A DNA stretch of 64,000 nt. Origin: Curtobacterium sp. MCPF17_002 (lineage in GTDB: Bacteria > Actinomycetota > Actinomycetes > Actinomycetales > Microbacteriaceae). Positions within the stretch are counted from its first letter, which is position 1, and every line of letters starts with the position of its first letter. Shown piece after piece: positions 33,801-41,570 of this stretch. The stretch is from contig NZ_CP126251.1 in assembly GCF_003234115.2 (NCBI RefSeq), positions 2,294,001-2,358,000 of the forward strand, written 5' to 3'. Below the pieces are notes generated by a model, which saw only the letters and a list, made by a program, of their open reading frames with translations, searched no databases and had not been told where the DNA came from. The position numbers were made by a program, and so were the translations under genes.

Positions 33801-34591
33801 TCGAGTACGGCTACTCGGTCGAACGCCCCGAGGCCCTCGTGCTCTGGGAAGCGCAGTTCGGCGACTTCGCGAACGGCGCCCAGACGGTCATCGACGAGTT
33901 CATCTCGTCCGCCGAGCAGAAGTGGGGACAGCGATCGGGGCTCGTGCTCCTGCTCCCCCACGGCTACGAGGGCCAGGGGCCGGATCACTCGTCCGCCCGC
34001 ATCGAGCGCTACCTGCAGCTGTGCGCCGAGGACAACATGGTGGTGGCACGGCCGTCGACCCCGGCGTCGTACTTCCACCTGCTCCGTCGTCAGGCGTGGG
34101 CGAAGCCGCAGAAGCCGCTCGTGGTGTTCTCCCCGAAGGCCATGCTGCGCCTCCGGCAGGCGACGAGCTCGGTGGACGCCCTGACGCAGGGGACCTTCCA
34201 GGAGGTCCTCGACGACGACCGCATCACCGACAGGTCCTCCGTGCGCCGCGTCGTTCTGCACTCGGGCAAGGTCCACCACGACCTGCGCGCCGAGGTCGAG
34301 AAGCGCGGGGTCACCGACGTCGCCCTCGTCCGGCTCGAGCAGCTCGCGCCGCTCCCGCTCGACCGCATCCTCGAGGTGCTCGAGGGCTACCCGGAGGCGG
34401 ACGTCGTCTGGGCACAGGAAGAGCCGGAGAACCAGGGCGCCTGGCCGTTCGTGTGCATGAACCTCTCGCCGCACCTCGGCGGACGGCCGCTGTCGGTCTC
34501 CGCCCGGGCAGCGAGTGCCGCGCCGGCGACGGGCTCGTCGAAGCGCTCCGCGCAGGAGGCCGCCGAGGTCATCGCCAAGGCACTGGGCTGA
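30824..34591 (+). CDS. kgd: Multifunctional 2-oxoglutarate decarboxylase/dehydrogenase E1-E2
   Basis: 1255 residues. Central TCA-cycle enzyme: ThDP-dependent E1 of 2-oxoglutarate dehydrogenase with a fused N-terminal succinyltransferase domain, the actinobacterial form (Kgd/OdhA). Order: FGANEWLVDELYEQF helix that docks partners; Ala/Pro-rich linker (about 45-115); E2 acyltransferase domain (about 125-365) with the catalytic TYDHRVIQGAGSGE; E1 core from about 430 with MAHRGRLNVLTNIAGK near residue 570, the ThDP Mg site region GHNEGDDPS near 775, and the transketolase-like C-terminal part (RGTFVQRQAVFHD, QFGDFANGAQ). In relatives OdhI/GarA inhibits it through an FHA contact. GTG 30824 used as start. 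Confidence 0.95.
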   Translation: MSSHLTGTDETAGEFGANEWLVDELYEQFVADKESVDKSWWPVLESYHRTQAGDAPAPATTPAPATAPSADAPAPAAAQQQSSTQQPATGDVPGEAKAGPIQAKTTSRQPTPQPIPAEANDEADDHDETHEDVATPLRGMAKTLASNMDASLTVPTATSVRTIPAKLMIDNRIVVNNHLRRARGGKISFTHLIGWAMVQALKDFPSQNVFYEERDGKPFVVQPAHVGLGIAIDVPKKDGSRSLLVPSIKRAETLTFGQFLSAYEDLVKRARDNKLTPADFQGTTISLTNPGGIGTVHSVPRLTKGQGAIIGAGALEYPAQFQGSAAKTLVELGIGKTITLTSTYDHRVIQGAGSGEYLKKVHERLTGDHGFYEGIFSALRIPYKPIQWANDINVDLAHRVNKTARVQELINSFRVRGHLMADIDPLEYRQRTHPDLEIESHGLTFWDLDREFVTGGLAGTTNAPLRDVLGILRDAYCRTVGIEYMHIQDPEQRRWVQARIEVPYSKPSKDEQLRVLGKLNEAEAFETFLQTKYVGQKRFSLEGGESTIAFLDTLIQHAATSGLSEVAIGMAHRGRLNVLTNIAGKTYGQIFREFEGSSLPGAVSGQGSGDVKYHVGTEGVFRASDGTAIPVTIAANPSHLEAVDGVLEGIVRAKQDREAPGVFGVLPVLVHGDAAMAGQGVVVETLQMSQLRGYRTGGTVHLVINNQVGFTTPPESARSSVYSTDVAKTIQAPIFHVNGDDPEAVARVAELAFAYREEFHRDVVIDLICYRRRGHNEGDDPSMTQPMMYNLIEAKRSVRTLYTEALVGRGDITQEEYDEAHRDFQDRLERAFAETHEAQTGTIPVIQVDDDGAVQGLERPAAQRDDSEHEVHDTAVSEELVRAIGDAHSNPPVGFSIHPKLQQLLSKRTDMTRNGGIDWAMAELMAIGSLLVEGKPVRLAGQDARRGTFVQRQAVFHDRVNGQEWLPLANLTEDQARLYIYDSLLSEYAAMAFEYGYSVERPEALVLWEAQFGDFANGAQTVIDEFISSAEQKWGQRSGLVLLLPHGYEGQGPDHSSARIERYLQLCAEDNMVVARPSTPASYFHLLRRQAWAKPQKPLVVFSPKAMLRLRQATSSVDALTQGTFQEVLDDDRITDRSSVRRVVLHSGKVHHDLRAEVEKRGVTDVALVRLEQLAPLPLDRILEVLEGYPEADVVWAQEEPENQGAWPFVCMNLSPHLGGRPLSVSARAASAAPATGSSKRSAQEAAEVIAKALG

Positions 34592-34619
34592 GACCGGAAC
34601 GTCGCTGAGACCGGGACGC

Positions 34620-34662
34620 CGCCGGGGTGCGCTACGCGATCTTCGTGTAACGCACCCCGGCG
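34620..34662. terminator. Hairpin shared by kgd and the GNAT gene
   Basis: 12-bp perfect arms CGCCGGGGTGCG (34620-34631) and complement (34651-34662), loop of 19 bases. The loop and right arm contain the last codons and stop (34632-34634) of the converging GNAT gene, so its terminator would be coding DNA. It lies 28 bases after the kgd stop. Confidence 0.7.
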
Positions 34663-35072
34663 TCGTGGTACCCGCGCTTCTGGTAGAAGCGGTGCGCGCT
34701 GTCCGTCGCGGCCGCACTGACGGCACTGAGGCGACGAGCGCCCTGCTCGACCGCCCACGTCTCGAAGGTGCCGATGAGTGCGGAACCGGTGCCGAGCCTC
34801 CTGGCTGACGGGTCGACCACCAGCAGGAGCAGCTGCGCCGTCGGTTCGTCGCTCGCGTACGCCCACGTGACCTGCGCGCCGGCGACCGCGACCGCGTGAC
34901 CGTCGTCGCCGCGGATGAGCCACGTGCGGTGACCGGCCGCGGGCGTGAGCCGTTCGAGCCGGGCCCGCATCGCGGACTCGTCGACCACATGGCCGAGCAG
35001 GCGGACGAGGGCGGTGACGTCGGCGACGTCCGGGTCGGACCAGCTGGTGATCGACTCGACGGAGAGGGTCAT
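34632..35072 (-). CDS. GNAT family N-acetyltransferase
   Basis: 146 residues. Typical small GNAT: central strand with QLLLLVVDPSARRLGTGSALI (acetyl-CoA site R-x-x-G-x-G/S), then ARRLSAVSAAATDSAHRFYQKRGY, the common C-terminal half. The conserved acidic helix before it is short. Substrate unknown. ATG 35072 is preferred: it lies seven bases after TAGTGT (leaderless). An upstream ATG would add MPVGSVAG. Converges with kgd. Confidence 0.8.
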   Translation of the reverse strand: MTLSVESITSWSDPDVADVTALVRLLGHVVDESAMRARLERLTPAAGHRTWLIRGDDGHAVAVAGAQVTWAYASDEPTAQLLLLVVDPSARRLGTGSALIGTFETWAVEQGARRLSAVSAAATDSAHRFYQKRGYHDAGVRYTKIA

Positions 35073-35079
35073 GCCCGCG

Positions 35080-35085
35080 ACACTA
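35080..35085 (-). promoter_or_regulatory. -10 box TAGTGT of the GNAT gene
   Basis: TAGTGT on the minus strand, seven bases before the ATG at 35072; leaderless spacing. Confidence 0.45.
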
Positions 35086-35138
35086 CCGACCGGCACGGAC
35101 GTGTGACGACCGTGCTGGCAGGACGCTCAGCGGGTTGC

Positions 35139-35381
35139 CTAGTGTGTTGCCTGCTCGAGCCGGATGCGGGCGAGGATCTCGCCGCGCAGCTGGTCAGGAG
35201 CGGTCTCCTTGCACGCACGACGGACCGTCTCCATGAGCACGACACCGACCCGGTGTTCGGTGGTGCAGTCCTCGCACCCGTCCATGTGCTCGCGGATGTC
35301 CGCGGCGTCCTCGTGGCGGAGCTCGTCGTGGAGGAACTCCTCGAGCTCGGCCTTCGCCTTCGAGCAGTCGCAGCCGCTCAT
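35139..35381 (-). CDS. rsrA: Anti-sigma factor of the thiol-oxidative stress regulon
   Basis: 80 residues. Zinc-associated anti-sigma (ZAS) protein: the H-x3-C-x2-C core reads HMDGCEDC, with further Cys residues in the N-terminal [10 protein letters not shown]. In RsrA, oxidation of these Cys releases zinc and frees SigR. The ATG overlaps the sigR stop (ATGA), the classic sigR-rsrA arrangement, which ensures equal synthesis. Mycothiol-based actinobacteria use this switch to sense disulfide stress. Cytoplasmic. Confidence 0.9.
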   Translation of the reverse strand: MSGCDCSKAKAELEEFLHDELRHEDAADIREHMDGCEDCTTEHRVGVVLMETVRRACKETAPDQLRGEILARIRLEQATH

Positions 35382-36217
35382 CGTGCTTCCTTCCCTTCGA
35401 CGCGACCCGAGGTCGCGGCAACCTTCCGGCCACGTCCGCGCATCGTCGCCGTCGACGCTGCGTCCGGGACGATGCCGGTTTCACGTGCATGGTCCGCCAG
35501 GAGCCCCCGGAGGAGCCGGCGACCACGGTGGAGGCGGCTCATGACCGTCCCCACGGGGGTCTTCATGATGTCGGCGATCTCCTGGTAGGAGAACCCCTCG
35601 ACATCGGCGAAGTAGACGGCCATCCGGAAGTCCTCGGGGATGGCCTGGAGCGCGTCCTTCACGGCGGAGGACGGCAGGTGGTCGATGGCGTCGGCCTCGG
35701 CGGAGCGCGCCGAGATCGACTGCGTCACGCTCTCCGCGCCGCCCAGCTGCCAGTCCTCGAGCTCGTCGATCGTGCCCTGGTACGGGTTCCGCTGGTTCTT
35801 GCGGTACGTGTTGATGAACGTGTTCGTGAGGATCCGGTACAGCCAGGCCTTGAGGTTCGTGCCCTGCTTGAACTGGCGGAACGCGGCGAACGCCTTGACG
35901 AAGGTCTCCTGCACGAGGTCCGACGCGTCGGCGGGGTTGCGGGTCATCCGCATCGCCGCGCCGTACAGCTGGTCCATGAAGGGCAGGGCCTGGTCCTCGA
36001 AGAGCGACCGGAGCTCGCCCTCGGACACGGTCTTCGCGTCGACGAACTCGGGCTCGGCCGCGTCGACGTCGGGTTCCAAGTCCTCGGTGTCGGAGCCCTC
36101 GGTGTCGGAGTCCTCGGCGTCGAGCGCCTCGTGTTCCTCCTCAACCGCGTCGAGCTGCGCCTCGGTCTCGTCGACCAGGTCGTTCGGTACTGCGGCGTGC
36201 GGTTCGTCGGTCGTCAT
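35378..36217 (-). CDS. sigR: RNA polymerase sigma factor SigR (SigH), ECF type
   Basis: 279 residues. Group 4 sigma factor: region 2 with [40 protein letters not shown] and [20 protein letters not shown]; region 4 with [40 protein letters not shown] and [11 protein letters not shown]. The N-terminus carries an acidic Glu/Asp-rich extension of about 70 residues that is longer than in most SigR proteins. A Lys/Arg-rich tail of about 35 residues follows region 4. ATG 36217 lies eight bases after TAGACT. In Streptomyces and mycobacteria SigR controls thioredoxin and mycothiol genes from GGAAT-N18-GTT promoters; no clear copy was seen upstream. Confidence 0.92.
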   Translation of the reverse strand: MTTDEPHAAVPNDLVDETEAQLDAVEEEHEALDAEDSDTEGSDTEDLEPDVDAAEPEFVDAKTVSEGELRSLFEDQALPFMDQLYGAAMRMTRNPADASDLVQETFVKAFAAFRQFKQGTNLKAWLYRILTNTFINTYRKNQRNPYQGTIDELEDWQLGGAESVTQSISARSAEADAIDHLPSSAVKDALQAIPEDFRMAVYFADVEGFSYQEIADIMKTPVGTVMSRLHRGRRLLRGLLADHARETGIVPDAASTATMRGRGRKVAATSGRVEGKEAR

Positions 36218-36225
36218 CGCCGTCG

Positions 36226-36231
36226 AGTCTA
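36226..36231 (-). promoter_or_regulatory. -10 box TAGACT of sigR
   Basis: TAGACT on the minus strand, eight bases before the ATG at 36217; leaderless spacing and a housekeeping-type hexamer. Confidence 0.45.
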
Positions 36232-36328
36232 GGCCGAGCACGGTCGGCACGGCGGTCAGCACGGTCCTCGTGCCGGTCCGCTCTCGTGCGAGTGTTGCTG
36301 TCGCCACTGATCCTCCCGGTGCGTTCAG

Positions 36329-36334
36329 TACCCT
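36329..36334 (+). promoter_or_regulatory. -10 box TACCCT of aroA
   Basis: TACCCT, nine bases before the ATG at 36344. The 11-mer GTACCCTTGTG around it is identical to the one upstream of glgX (62396-62406). Confidence 0.5.
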
Positions 36335-36343
36335 TGTGAACCG

Positions 36344-37759
36344 ATGGCAGCCTCGACGCATTCCCAGCCCCGGACCGACCCCTGGACCGCACCGGTCGCG
36401 CGCGGTCCCCTGCGCGGCGACGTGTCGCTGCCCGGGTCCAAGTCGCTGACGAACCGCGAGCTCGTGCTCGCCGCCCTCGCCGACGGCCCGTCCACGATCC
36501 ACCTGCCGCTGCACTCCCGCGACTCCACGCTCATGATCGAGGGGCTCCGGCAGCTCGGCGTGGGCATCGACGAGGTCGTCCCGGCGCCGGGCGAGACCCC
36601 GAACCCGTACGGCCCGGACCTCCGGATCACCCCCGCCCCGATGCACGGCGACGTCCGGCTCGACTGCGGCCTCGCCGGCACCGTGATGCGGTTCCTGCCC
36701 CCGCTCGCCGCGCTGGCGGTCGGACCGGTCACGGTCGACGGCGACCCCTACGCCCGGAAGCGCCCGATGGACGCGATCATCCGTGCGCTCGTCGACCTCG
36801 GTGTCGACGTGACGGACGACGGCGACGGCGCGATGCCGTTCGCCCTCACCGGCACCGGCGCGGTCCGCGGCGGAGCGCTGACGATCGACGCCTCGGCCTC
36901 GTCGCAGTTCGTGTCCGGGCTGCTGCTCTCCGCGCCGCGCTTCGACGAGGGCCTCCACCTCACCCACGTCGGCGAACGACTGCCGAGCATGCCGCACATC
37001 GACATGACCGTCGCAGCCCTCCGTGCCCGCGGGGTGCGGGTCGACGAACCGGCCGTCGGCGAGTGGGTCGTGCACCCGGGGCCGATCGCCGCGCGCGACG
37101 TCACCATCGAACCGGACCTGTCGAACGCCGCACCGTTCGCCGTGGCCGCGCTCGTCGCGGGCGGCACCGTCCGCATCCGGACCTGGCCGACGGCGACGAC
37201 GCAGGTCGGCGCCGACCTCGAGACGCTCCTCCCCCTGTGGGGCGCGACCGTGGCCCGAGAAGGCGACGCCCTCGTCTTCGACGGCGGCGTCGGGATCCGG
37301 GGTGGGGCCTCCCTTCCGGGTCTCGAACTGGACCTGAGCCGCGGCGGCGAACTCGCACCGGCACTGGTCGCGCTCGCAGCGCTGGCCGACAGCCCGACGG
37401 AGATCACCGGGATCGGCCACCTGCGTGGGCACGAGACGGACCGGCTCGCCGCGCTGGCGGCGGACGTCAACCGGTCTGGAGGCGCGGTGCACGAACTCGA
37501 CGACGGCCTCCGGATCGAGCCGGTCGCCCTGCACGGCGGCCCCTGGGCCGCGTACGACGACCACCGGATGGCGACGGCAGGCGCGATCGTGGGCCTCGTC
37601 GTCGACGGCGTCGCCGTCGACGACATCGGGTCGACGGCGAAGACCCTGCCGCAGTTCCCCGAACTGTGGGCGGACCTGGTCGCGACCGCCACGACGCCGG
37701 CTGGTTCGGCACCGGTTGCTTCGGCACCGGCGGCCGCTTCGGCATCGAGCGAGGACTGA
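36344..37759 (+). CDS. aroA: 3-phosphoshikimate 1-carboxyvinyltransferase (EPSP synthase)
   Basis: 471 residues. Sixth step of the shikimate pathway. Two inside-out alpha/beta barrels: first [20 protein letters not shown] (shikimate-3-phosphate site), then [18 protein letters not shown] (PEP-binding loop), [39 protein letters not shown] and, near the end, [15 protein letters not shown]. The C-terminus has an extra tail with [15 protein letters not shown]. The short stretch CTGGAGGCGCGGT at 37489-37501 matches the first arm of family A but encodes ordinary protein sequence (SGGAV). rsgA starts four bases after the stop and is probably co-transcribed. Confidence 0.95.
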   Translation: MAASTHSQPRTDPWTAPVARGPLRGDVSLPGSKSLTNRELVLAALADGPSTIHLPLHSRDSTLMIEGLRQLGVGIDEVVPAPGETPNPYGPDLRITPAPMHGDVRLDCGLAGTVMRFLPPLAALAVGPVTVDGDPYARKRPMDAIIRALVDLGVDVTDDGDGAMPFALTGTGAVRGGALTIDASASSQFVSGLLLSAPRFDEGLHLTHVGERLPSMPHIDMTVAALRARGVRVDEPAVGEWVVHPGPIAARDVTIEPDLSNAAPFAVAALVAGGTVRIRTWPTATTQVGADLETLLPLWGATVAREGDALVFDGGVGIRGGASLPGLELDLSRGGELAPALVALAALADSPTEITGIGHLRGHETDRLAALAADVNRSGGAVHELDDGLRIEPVALHGGPWAAYDDHRMATAGAIVGLVVDGVAVDDIGSTAKTLPQFPELWADLVATATTPAGSAPVASAPAAASASSED

Positions 37760-37763
37760 GCGC

Positions 37764-38825
37764 ATGAGCTGGTGGGACGACGTCGACGGTGACGACGGGG
37801 ACGAGGACGAGCCGTACGGGCAGTTCGACGAGTCGAGCGTGCGGGTCCGGCCGAACCCGAAGGGGAACCGGCCGCGCACGAAGACCCGGCCGACGTACGA
37901 CGACGCGCCGATCGGCTGGGTGACGAACGTCGACCGCGGCCGGTTCGGCGTGCTGGTGGGCTCCGGGACACCGGACGAGCACGTGATCACCGCGACGAAG
38001 GCCAGGGAGCTCGGCAAGAAGTCGGTCGTCACGGGCGACCACGTCTCGCTCGCCGGTGACGTCTCCGGCGACGCCGGCTCCCTCGCGCGCATCGTGAAGG
38101 TGAGCGAGCGCACGACCCTCCTCCGCCGGAGTGCCGACGACACCGACGACGTCGAGCGCGTGATCGTGGCGAACGCCGACCAGATGCTCATCGTGGTGGC
38201 CGCCGCCGACCCGGAGCCCCGCACCCGGCTCATCGACCGGTACCTCGTCGCGGCCTTCGACGCCGGGCTCGACCCGGTCCTCTGCATCACGAAGACCGAC
38301 CTCGCCGACCCGGCGCCGTTCCTCGCGCACTTCGCCTGCCTCGACCTCCGCATCGTGACGAGCCGGGCCGACGACGTGCCGTTCGAGGCCCTGCACGAGG
38401 TCCTCGACGACAAGGTCACCGTCACCGTGGGCCACTCGGGCGTCGGCAAGTCGACCCTCGTGAACGCGCTGACCGGGTCGTCGCGAGCGACCGGGGTCGT
38501 GAACTCCGTCACCGGGCGCGGGCGTCACACCTCGTCGTCGTCGATCGCACTGGAGGTGCGGGACGGCGGCTGGATCATCGACACCCCCGGCGTCCGGTCG
38601 TTCGGCCTCGGGCACGTCGACCCCGCGAACGTGTTCCGGGCGTTCGCCTCGCACGCGATCCCCGTCCGGGAGCCGGCCGACGGCATCGCGCTCGACCAGG
38701 CGCACGACTGGGAGATCGTCGACCGGGTGCAGGCCGGGGAGCTCGGCGCGACCGGGGTCGAGCGCCTCGACTCGTTCCGGGCGCTCCTGACCGGCATGGG
38801 CGCGCACGACCCGGGTACGGAGTAG
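37764..38825 (+). CDS. rsgA: Ribosome small-subunit-dependent GTPase A, zinc-less form
   Basis: 353 residues. Late 30S maturation GTPase with circularly permuted G motifs: N-terminal acidic stretch and OB-like domain (about 45-120), G4 TKTDLADP near residue 170, G1 [14 protein letters not shown] near 222, G2 region [10 protein letters not shown] and G3 DTPGVRSF. The C-terminal domain keeps the helical pattern ([21 protein letters not shown]) but has none of the Cys or His ligands of the usual zinc finger. ATG 37764 with GAGGA upstream. Directly follows aroA. Confidence 0.92.
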   Translation: MSWWDDVDGDDGDEDEPYGQFDESSVRVRPNPKGNRPRTKTRPTYDDAPIGWVTNVDRGRFGVLVGSGTPDEHVITATKARELGKKSVVTGDHVSLAGDVSGDAGSLARIVKVSERTTLLRRSADDTDDVERVIVANADQMLIVVAAADPEPRTRLIDRYLVAAFDAGLDPVLCITKTDLADPAPFLAHFACLDLRIVTSRADDVPFEALHEVLDDKVTVTVGHSGVGKSTLVNALTGSSRATGVVNSVTGRGRHTSSSSIALEVRDGGWIIDTPGVRSFGLGHVDPANVFRAFASHAIPVREPADGIALDQAHDWEIVDRVQAGELGATGVERLDSFRALLTGMGAHDPGTE

Positions 38826-39396
38826 CGCGGGCTCGTCGCTGCCGCGCGCTCTCGGCGCCCGGCGTGTCTCGCTGCCGAGATCGCACTCCGGCGCGCAACC
38901 CCGGCGGTGAGATCGCACTTCGGCGCGCCACCCCGGCGGTGAGATCGCACTTCGGCGCGCCAACGCGCCGACGAAGGCCGCGAAAGTGCGATCTCGGCGA
39001 CCCGGCGTCGGTTCACGTCTGGCGCAGACGACGTCCTCCGGCGCCCGCCGCACGCCGCACGCCGCACGCCGAGATCGCACTCCGGCGCGCAACCACGACG
39101 GTGAGATCGCACTTCGGCGCGCCACCCCTGCGGTGAACGCCGCGAAAGTGCGATCTCGGCGACCCGACGTCGGTCCGTGTCTGGGACGACGTCCCCGCCG
39201 CACGCCGCACGCCGAGATCGCACTTCGGCGCCCAACCCCGGCAGTGAGATCGCACTTCGGCGCCCCACCGCGCCGACGAAGGCCGCGAAAGTGCGATCTC
39301 GGCGAAGGGGGAACGGGGCGAGCGGGCGGAGAGGGGGCACGGGGGACGGGGCGGACGGGCAAGGCGGACAGGGCGGGGTCGACAGGTCTGCACCGG
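38826..39396. repeat. Three-module GAGATCGCACT repeat array (family C)
   Basis: No gene. GAGATCGCACTYCGGCGC starts at 38877, 38909, 38941, 39071, 39103, 39214 and 39246; within a module the spacing is exactly 32 bases. Each module ends with an inverted copy, GTGCGATCTC, at 38986, 39148 and 39291, so CCGAGATCGCACT and AGTGCGATCTCGG can pair over the whole module. Linkers between modules are also related (GACCCGRCGTCGGTYC, GACGACGTCC, then CGCACGCCGCACG). Modules span about 38875-39000, 39069-39162 and 39212-39305. The remaining 39306-39396 is purine-rich without repeats. Confidence 0.85.
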
Positions 39397-39397
39397 G

Positions 39398-39441
39398 GTT
39401 GTACAGTTGCCCTTTGTGTCTGAAGTTGCAAAGTACAACTT
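39398..39441. promoter_or_regulatory. Pair of related operator-like sites upstream of the membrane transporter
   Basis: AAGTTG (39423-39428) and CAACTT (39436-39441) form a 19-base inverted repeat. GTTGTAC at 39398 and its complement GTACAAC at 39433 are a second inverted pair; read on the minus strand the downstream site is GTTGTACTTTGCAAC, and the upstream site on the plus strand is GTTGTACAGTTGCCC. Such paired sites are typical of TetR or MarR repressors of exporters. No regulator gene adjoins it. This patch is strikingly AT-rich for the region. Confidence 0.5.
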
Positions 39442-39478
39442 TGCGCCGACCCCCGCCGTCGACGCCCCGTCCTCCCCC

Positions 39479-40618
39479 ATGACGACAACGACGTCGCACG
39501 TGCACACCGCCCCCGCATCCGCCCACCCGCACTCCCACGCGGCGCCCCGGACCCCGCGAGCAGACCGGCAGCCGAACGGCAACACGGTCCTCCGCCCGCA
39601 GGGGCTCGGCCGCGTCCTGCTGTCCTTCGGCTCGCACATCCTCGTACCGCTCTTCCTCGCCGTCGGCATGGGCCTCGCCTACCTCGGCGCGTTCCACGCC
39701 CCGACGCCGCACGACCTCCCGGTCGGCATCGTCGGTCAGAGCGCTGCGACCCAGGTGTTCGCGCAGACCGTGACCGACCAGTCCGACGGCGCGCTCGTCG
39801 CCCACGTGGTGCACTCGACCGCCGATGCCGAGCGGCAGATCCGTGACCGCGACCTCGCCGCCGTCTACGCCCCGGGCACCACCGGCGCGACCCTCTACGT
39901 CTCGACGGCAGCGTCCGAGACGACCGCCAGCGCGGCGCAGAAGGTCTTCATGCCGATCGCGTACCAGGCGCACCTGCCGTTCACGGTGCAAGACGTGGTG
40001 CCGACGGGCGACGAGGACACCACCGGCCAGGGACTCTTCTTCCTGCTCGTGGCGCTGAGCGTCGGCGGCTACGCGTCGGCCATCGCCGTGGCCGCGTTCG
40101 CCGCTCGGCTCCGGCCGCTGTGGACCGCCGCGGTCGGCCTGGTGACCGCCGGTGTCGTCGCGGGCATCGGCATCGTGATCGCCGGTCCGCTGTACGGGAT
40201 CATCACCACGCACCGGTGGGAGATCTTCCTGTTCGCGTGGATGTACGACGCGATCATCGTCGCGCTCGGCGTCGGCCTCCACCCGCTGCTCGGCCGGTGG
40301 ACGACCCCGGTGCTCACGATGCTCTTCGTGATGCTCAACTTCACGTCGTCCGGCGGCATCTTCCAGCCGGCGTTCCAGCCCGGGCTCTTCGCCGGCCTCA
40401 ACACGTTCTGGAGCGGGGCGGCCTGGCTGCAGGCCGCGCAGGAGCTGCTGTACTTCCCCGGCGCATCGCTCGGCCGGTCGTCGCTCGTGCTCGCCCTCTG
40501 GCTCGCCGCCGCGGTGCTGCTCTGCGTCGTCGTCCACGGCCTCGTCGCCCGGCGCACCCGCATCGCCCGCGAGCGGGAGGTCACGCGCCTCGAGGAAGAG
40601 GCGGTCGTCGCCGCCTGA
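39479..40618 (+). CDS. ABC-2/YhgE-like multispanning membrane protein
   Basis: 379 residues from ATG 39479. A His/Pro/Thr-rich cytoplasmic start (about 50 residues), one membrane segment (SHILVPLFLAVGMGLAYLG), an extracytoplasmic domain of about 130 residues (DLPVGIVGQSAATQVFAQTV, STADAERQIRDRDLAAVYAP), then five membrane segments and a charged tail. This layout is that of the YhgE/Pip and DUF3533 groups, related to ABC-2 permeases but without a neighbouring ATPase; some are linked to drug or lipid export. A GTG at 39416 in the same frame would add 21 residues but falls inside the operator-like sites. Function unknown. Confidence 0.65.
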   Translation: MTTTTSHVHTAPASAHPHSHAAPRTPRADRQPNGNTVLRPQGLGRVLLSFGSHILVPLFLAVGMGLAYLGAFHAPTPHDLPVGIVGQSAATQVFAQTVTDQSDGALVAHVVHSTADAERQIRDRDLAAVYAPGTTGATLYVSTAASETTASAAQKVFMPIAYQAHLPFTVQDVVPTGDEDTTGQGLFFLLVALSVGGYASAIAVAAFAARLRPLWTAAVGLVTAGVVAGIGIVIAGPLYGIITTHRWEIFLFAWMYDAIIVALGVGLHPLLGRWTTPVLTMLFVMLNFTSSGGIFQPAFQPGLFAGLNTFWSGAAWLQAAQELLYFPGASLGRSSLVLALWLAAAVLLCVVVHGLVARRTRIAREREVTRLEEEAVVAA

Positions 40619-40624
40619 CGCCGC

Positions 40625-40630
40625 TACGCT
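40625..40630 (+). promoter_or_regulatory. -10 box TACGCT of hisN
   Basis: TACGCT, seven bases before the GTG at 40638; leaderless spacing, only six bases after the upstream stop. Confidence 0.5.
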
Positions 40631-40637
40631 CGGGGTC

Positions 40638-41420
40638 GTGGACCTCAGCGCCGACCTGGACTTCGCCCGCTCCCTCGCAGACACCGCCGACGCGATCAGC
40701 CTCGAACGGTTCCGGGCGGCCGACCTGCACGTGTCGAAGAAGGCCGACAGCACGCACGTGACCGACGCCGACCAGGCGGTCGAGCGGGCGCTCCGCGAGC
40801 GGATCGCGGCCGAGCGGCCGGACGACGCGTTCCTCGGCGAGGAGACGACGGCGGACACCGGCGCCGAGGCCACGAGCGAGGGGCACCGTCAGTGGGTCGT
40901 CGACCCGATCGACGGCACCGCGAACTACCTCCGCGGCGTGCCGGTCTGGGCGACGCTCATCGCCCTCGCGGTCGACGGCCGTCCGGTCCTCGGCGTCGTG
41001 AGCGCGCCGGCCCTCGGCAAGCGCTGGTGGGCGGCGGAGGGGCAGGGCGCGCACTCGTTCGACGGCCCGTTGCACGTGTCCGGCGTCGCCGAACTCGCCG
41101 ACGCCAGCCTGAGCTACAACAGCATCCAGCAGTGGGACGACGACGACCGCCTCCAGCCCCTCATCGACCTGTCCCGGAAGGTCTGGCGCACCCGCGCCTA
41201 CGGGGACATGTGGCCGTACATGATGGTGGCGGAGGGCGTGCTCGACGTCGCCGGCGAACCCGACCTCAAGCCCTGGGACATGGCCGCACTCGTCCCGATC
41301 GTCGAGGAGGCCGGCGGCCGCTTCACCTCGCTCGACGGCGACCCGGGCCCGTGGCACGGCAGCGCCCTCGCCACGAACGGTCTGGTGCACGACGCCGTCG
41401 TCGAGGTCATCCGCCGCTAG
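40638..41420 (+). CDS. hisN: Inositol-monophosphatase-family phosphatase, likely histidinol-phosphatase
   Basis: 260 residues. Metal-dependent phosphatase: GEE near residue 69, WVVDPIDGTANYLRGVPVW (metal site D-x-I-D-G-T) and WDMAALVPIVEEAGG. The segment TRAYGDMWPYMMVAEGVLD in place of the inositol-specific text matches HisN proteins of actinobacteria, which dephosphorylate histidinol phosphate in histidine synthesis; inositol phosphatase activity remains possible. GTG 40638 is leaderless. No other his genes adjoin it, in line with hisN being unlinked in many actinobacteria. Confidence 0.83.
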   Translation: MDLSADLDFARSLADTADAISLERFRAADLHVSKKADSTHVTDADQAVERALRERIAAERPDDAFLGEETTADTGAEATSEGHRQWVVDPIDGTANYLRGVPVWATLIALAVDGRPVLGVVSAPALGKRWWAAEGQGAHSFDGPLHVSGVAELADASLSYNSIQQWDDDDRLQPLIDLSRKVWRTRAYGDMWPYMMVAEGVLDVAGEPDLKPWDMAALVPIVEEAGGRFTSLDGDPGPWHGSALATNGLVHDAVVEVIRR

Positions 41421-41489
41421 GCCCCGGTCCCGAGCAGGACCGGGTCCCGAGCACCGGGTCCCGACCAGGCAGGGGTCACGAGCACAACC

Positions 41490-41570
41490 GGCCTGGAGGC
41501 GCGGCCCGCCTCAGCCGCGCCCCTGACGGTCCGCAGGCGGCGCGTCCACGGCCCCACGTGCCTCCAGGCC
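41490..41570. repeat. Opened family A palindrome containing the end of the MFS gene
   Basis: GGCCTGGAGGC (41490-41500) and GCCTCCAGGCC (41560-41570) are perfect complements 59 bases apart. The interval includes the stop codon (41511-41513) and last 15 codons of the MFS gene, and the right arm itself encodes GLEA in its C-terminal tail. Confidence 0.65.

Noticed and set aside
37489..37501. Family A arm inside aroA
   Set aside because: The bases encode ordinary conserved protein sequence and no second arm follows; chance similarity is enough.
38877..39300. Regular 32-base spacing of repeats, CRISPR-like
   Set aside because: Only two or three copies per module, spacers are short and related to one another, inverted copies occur, and no cas gene is present.
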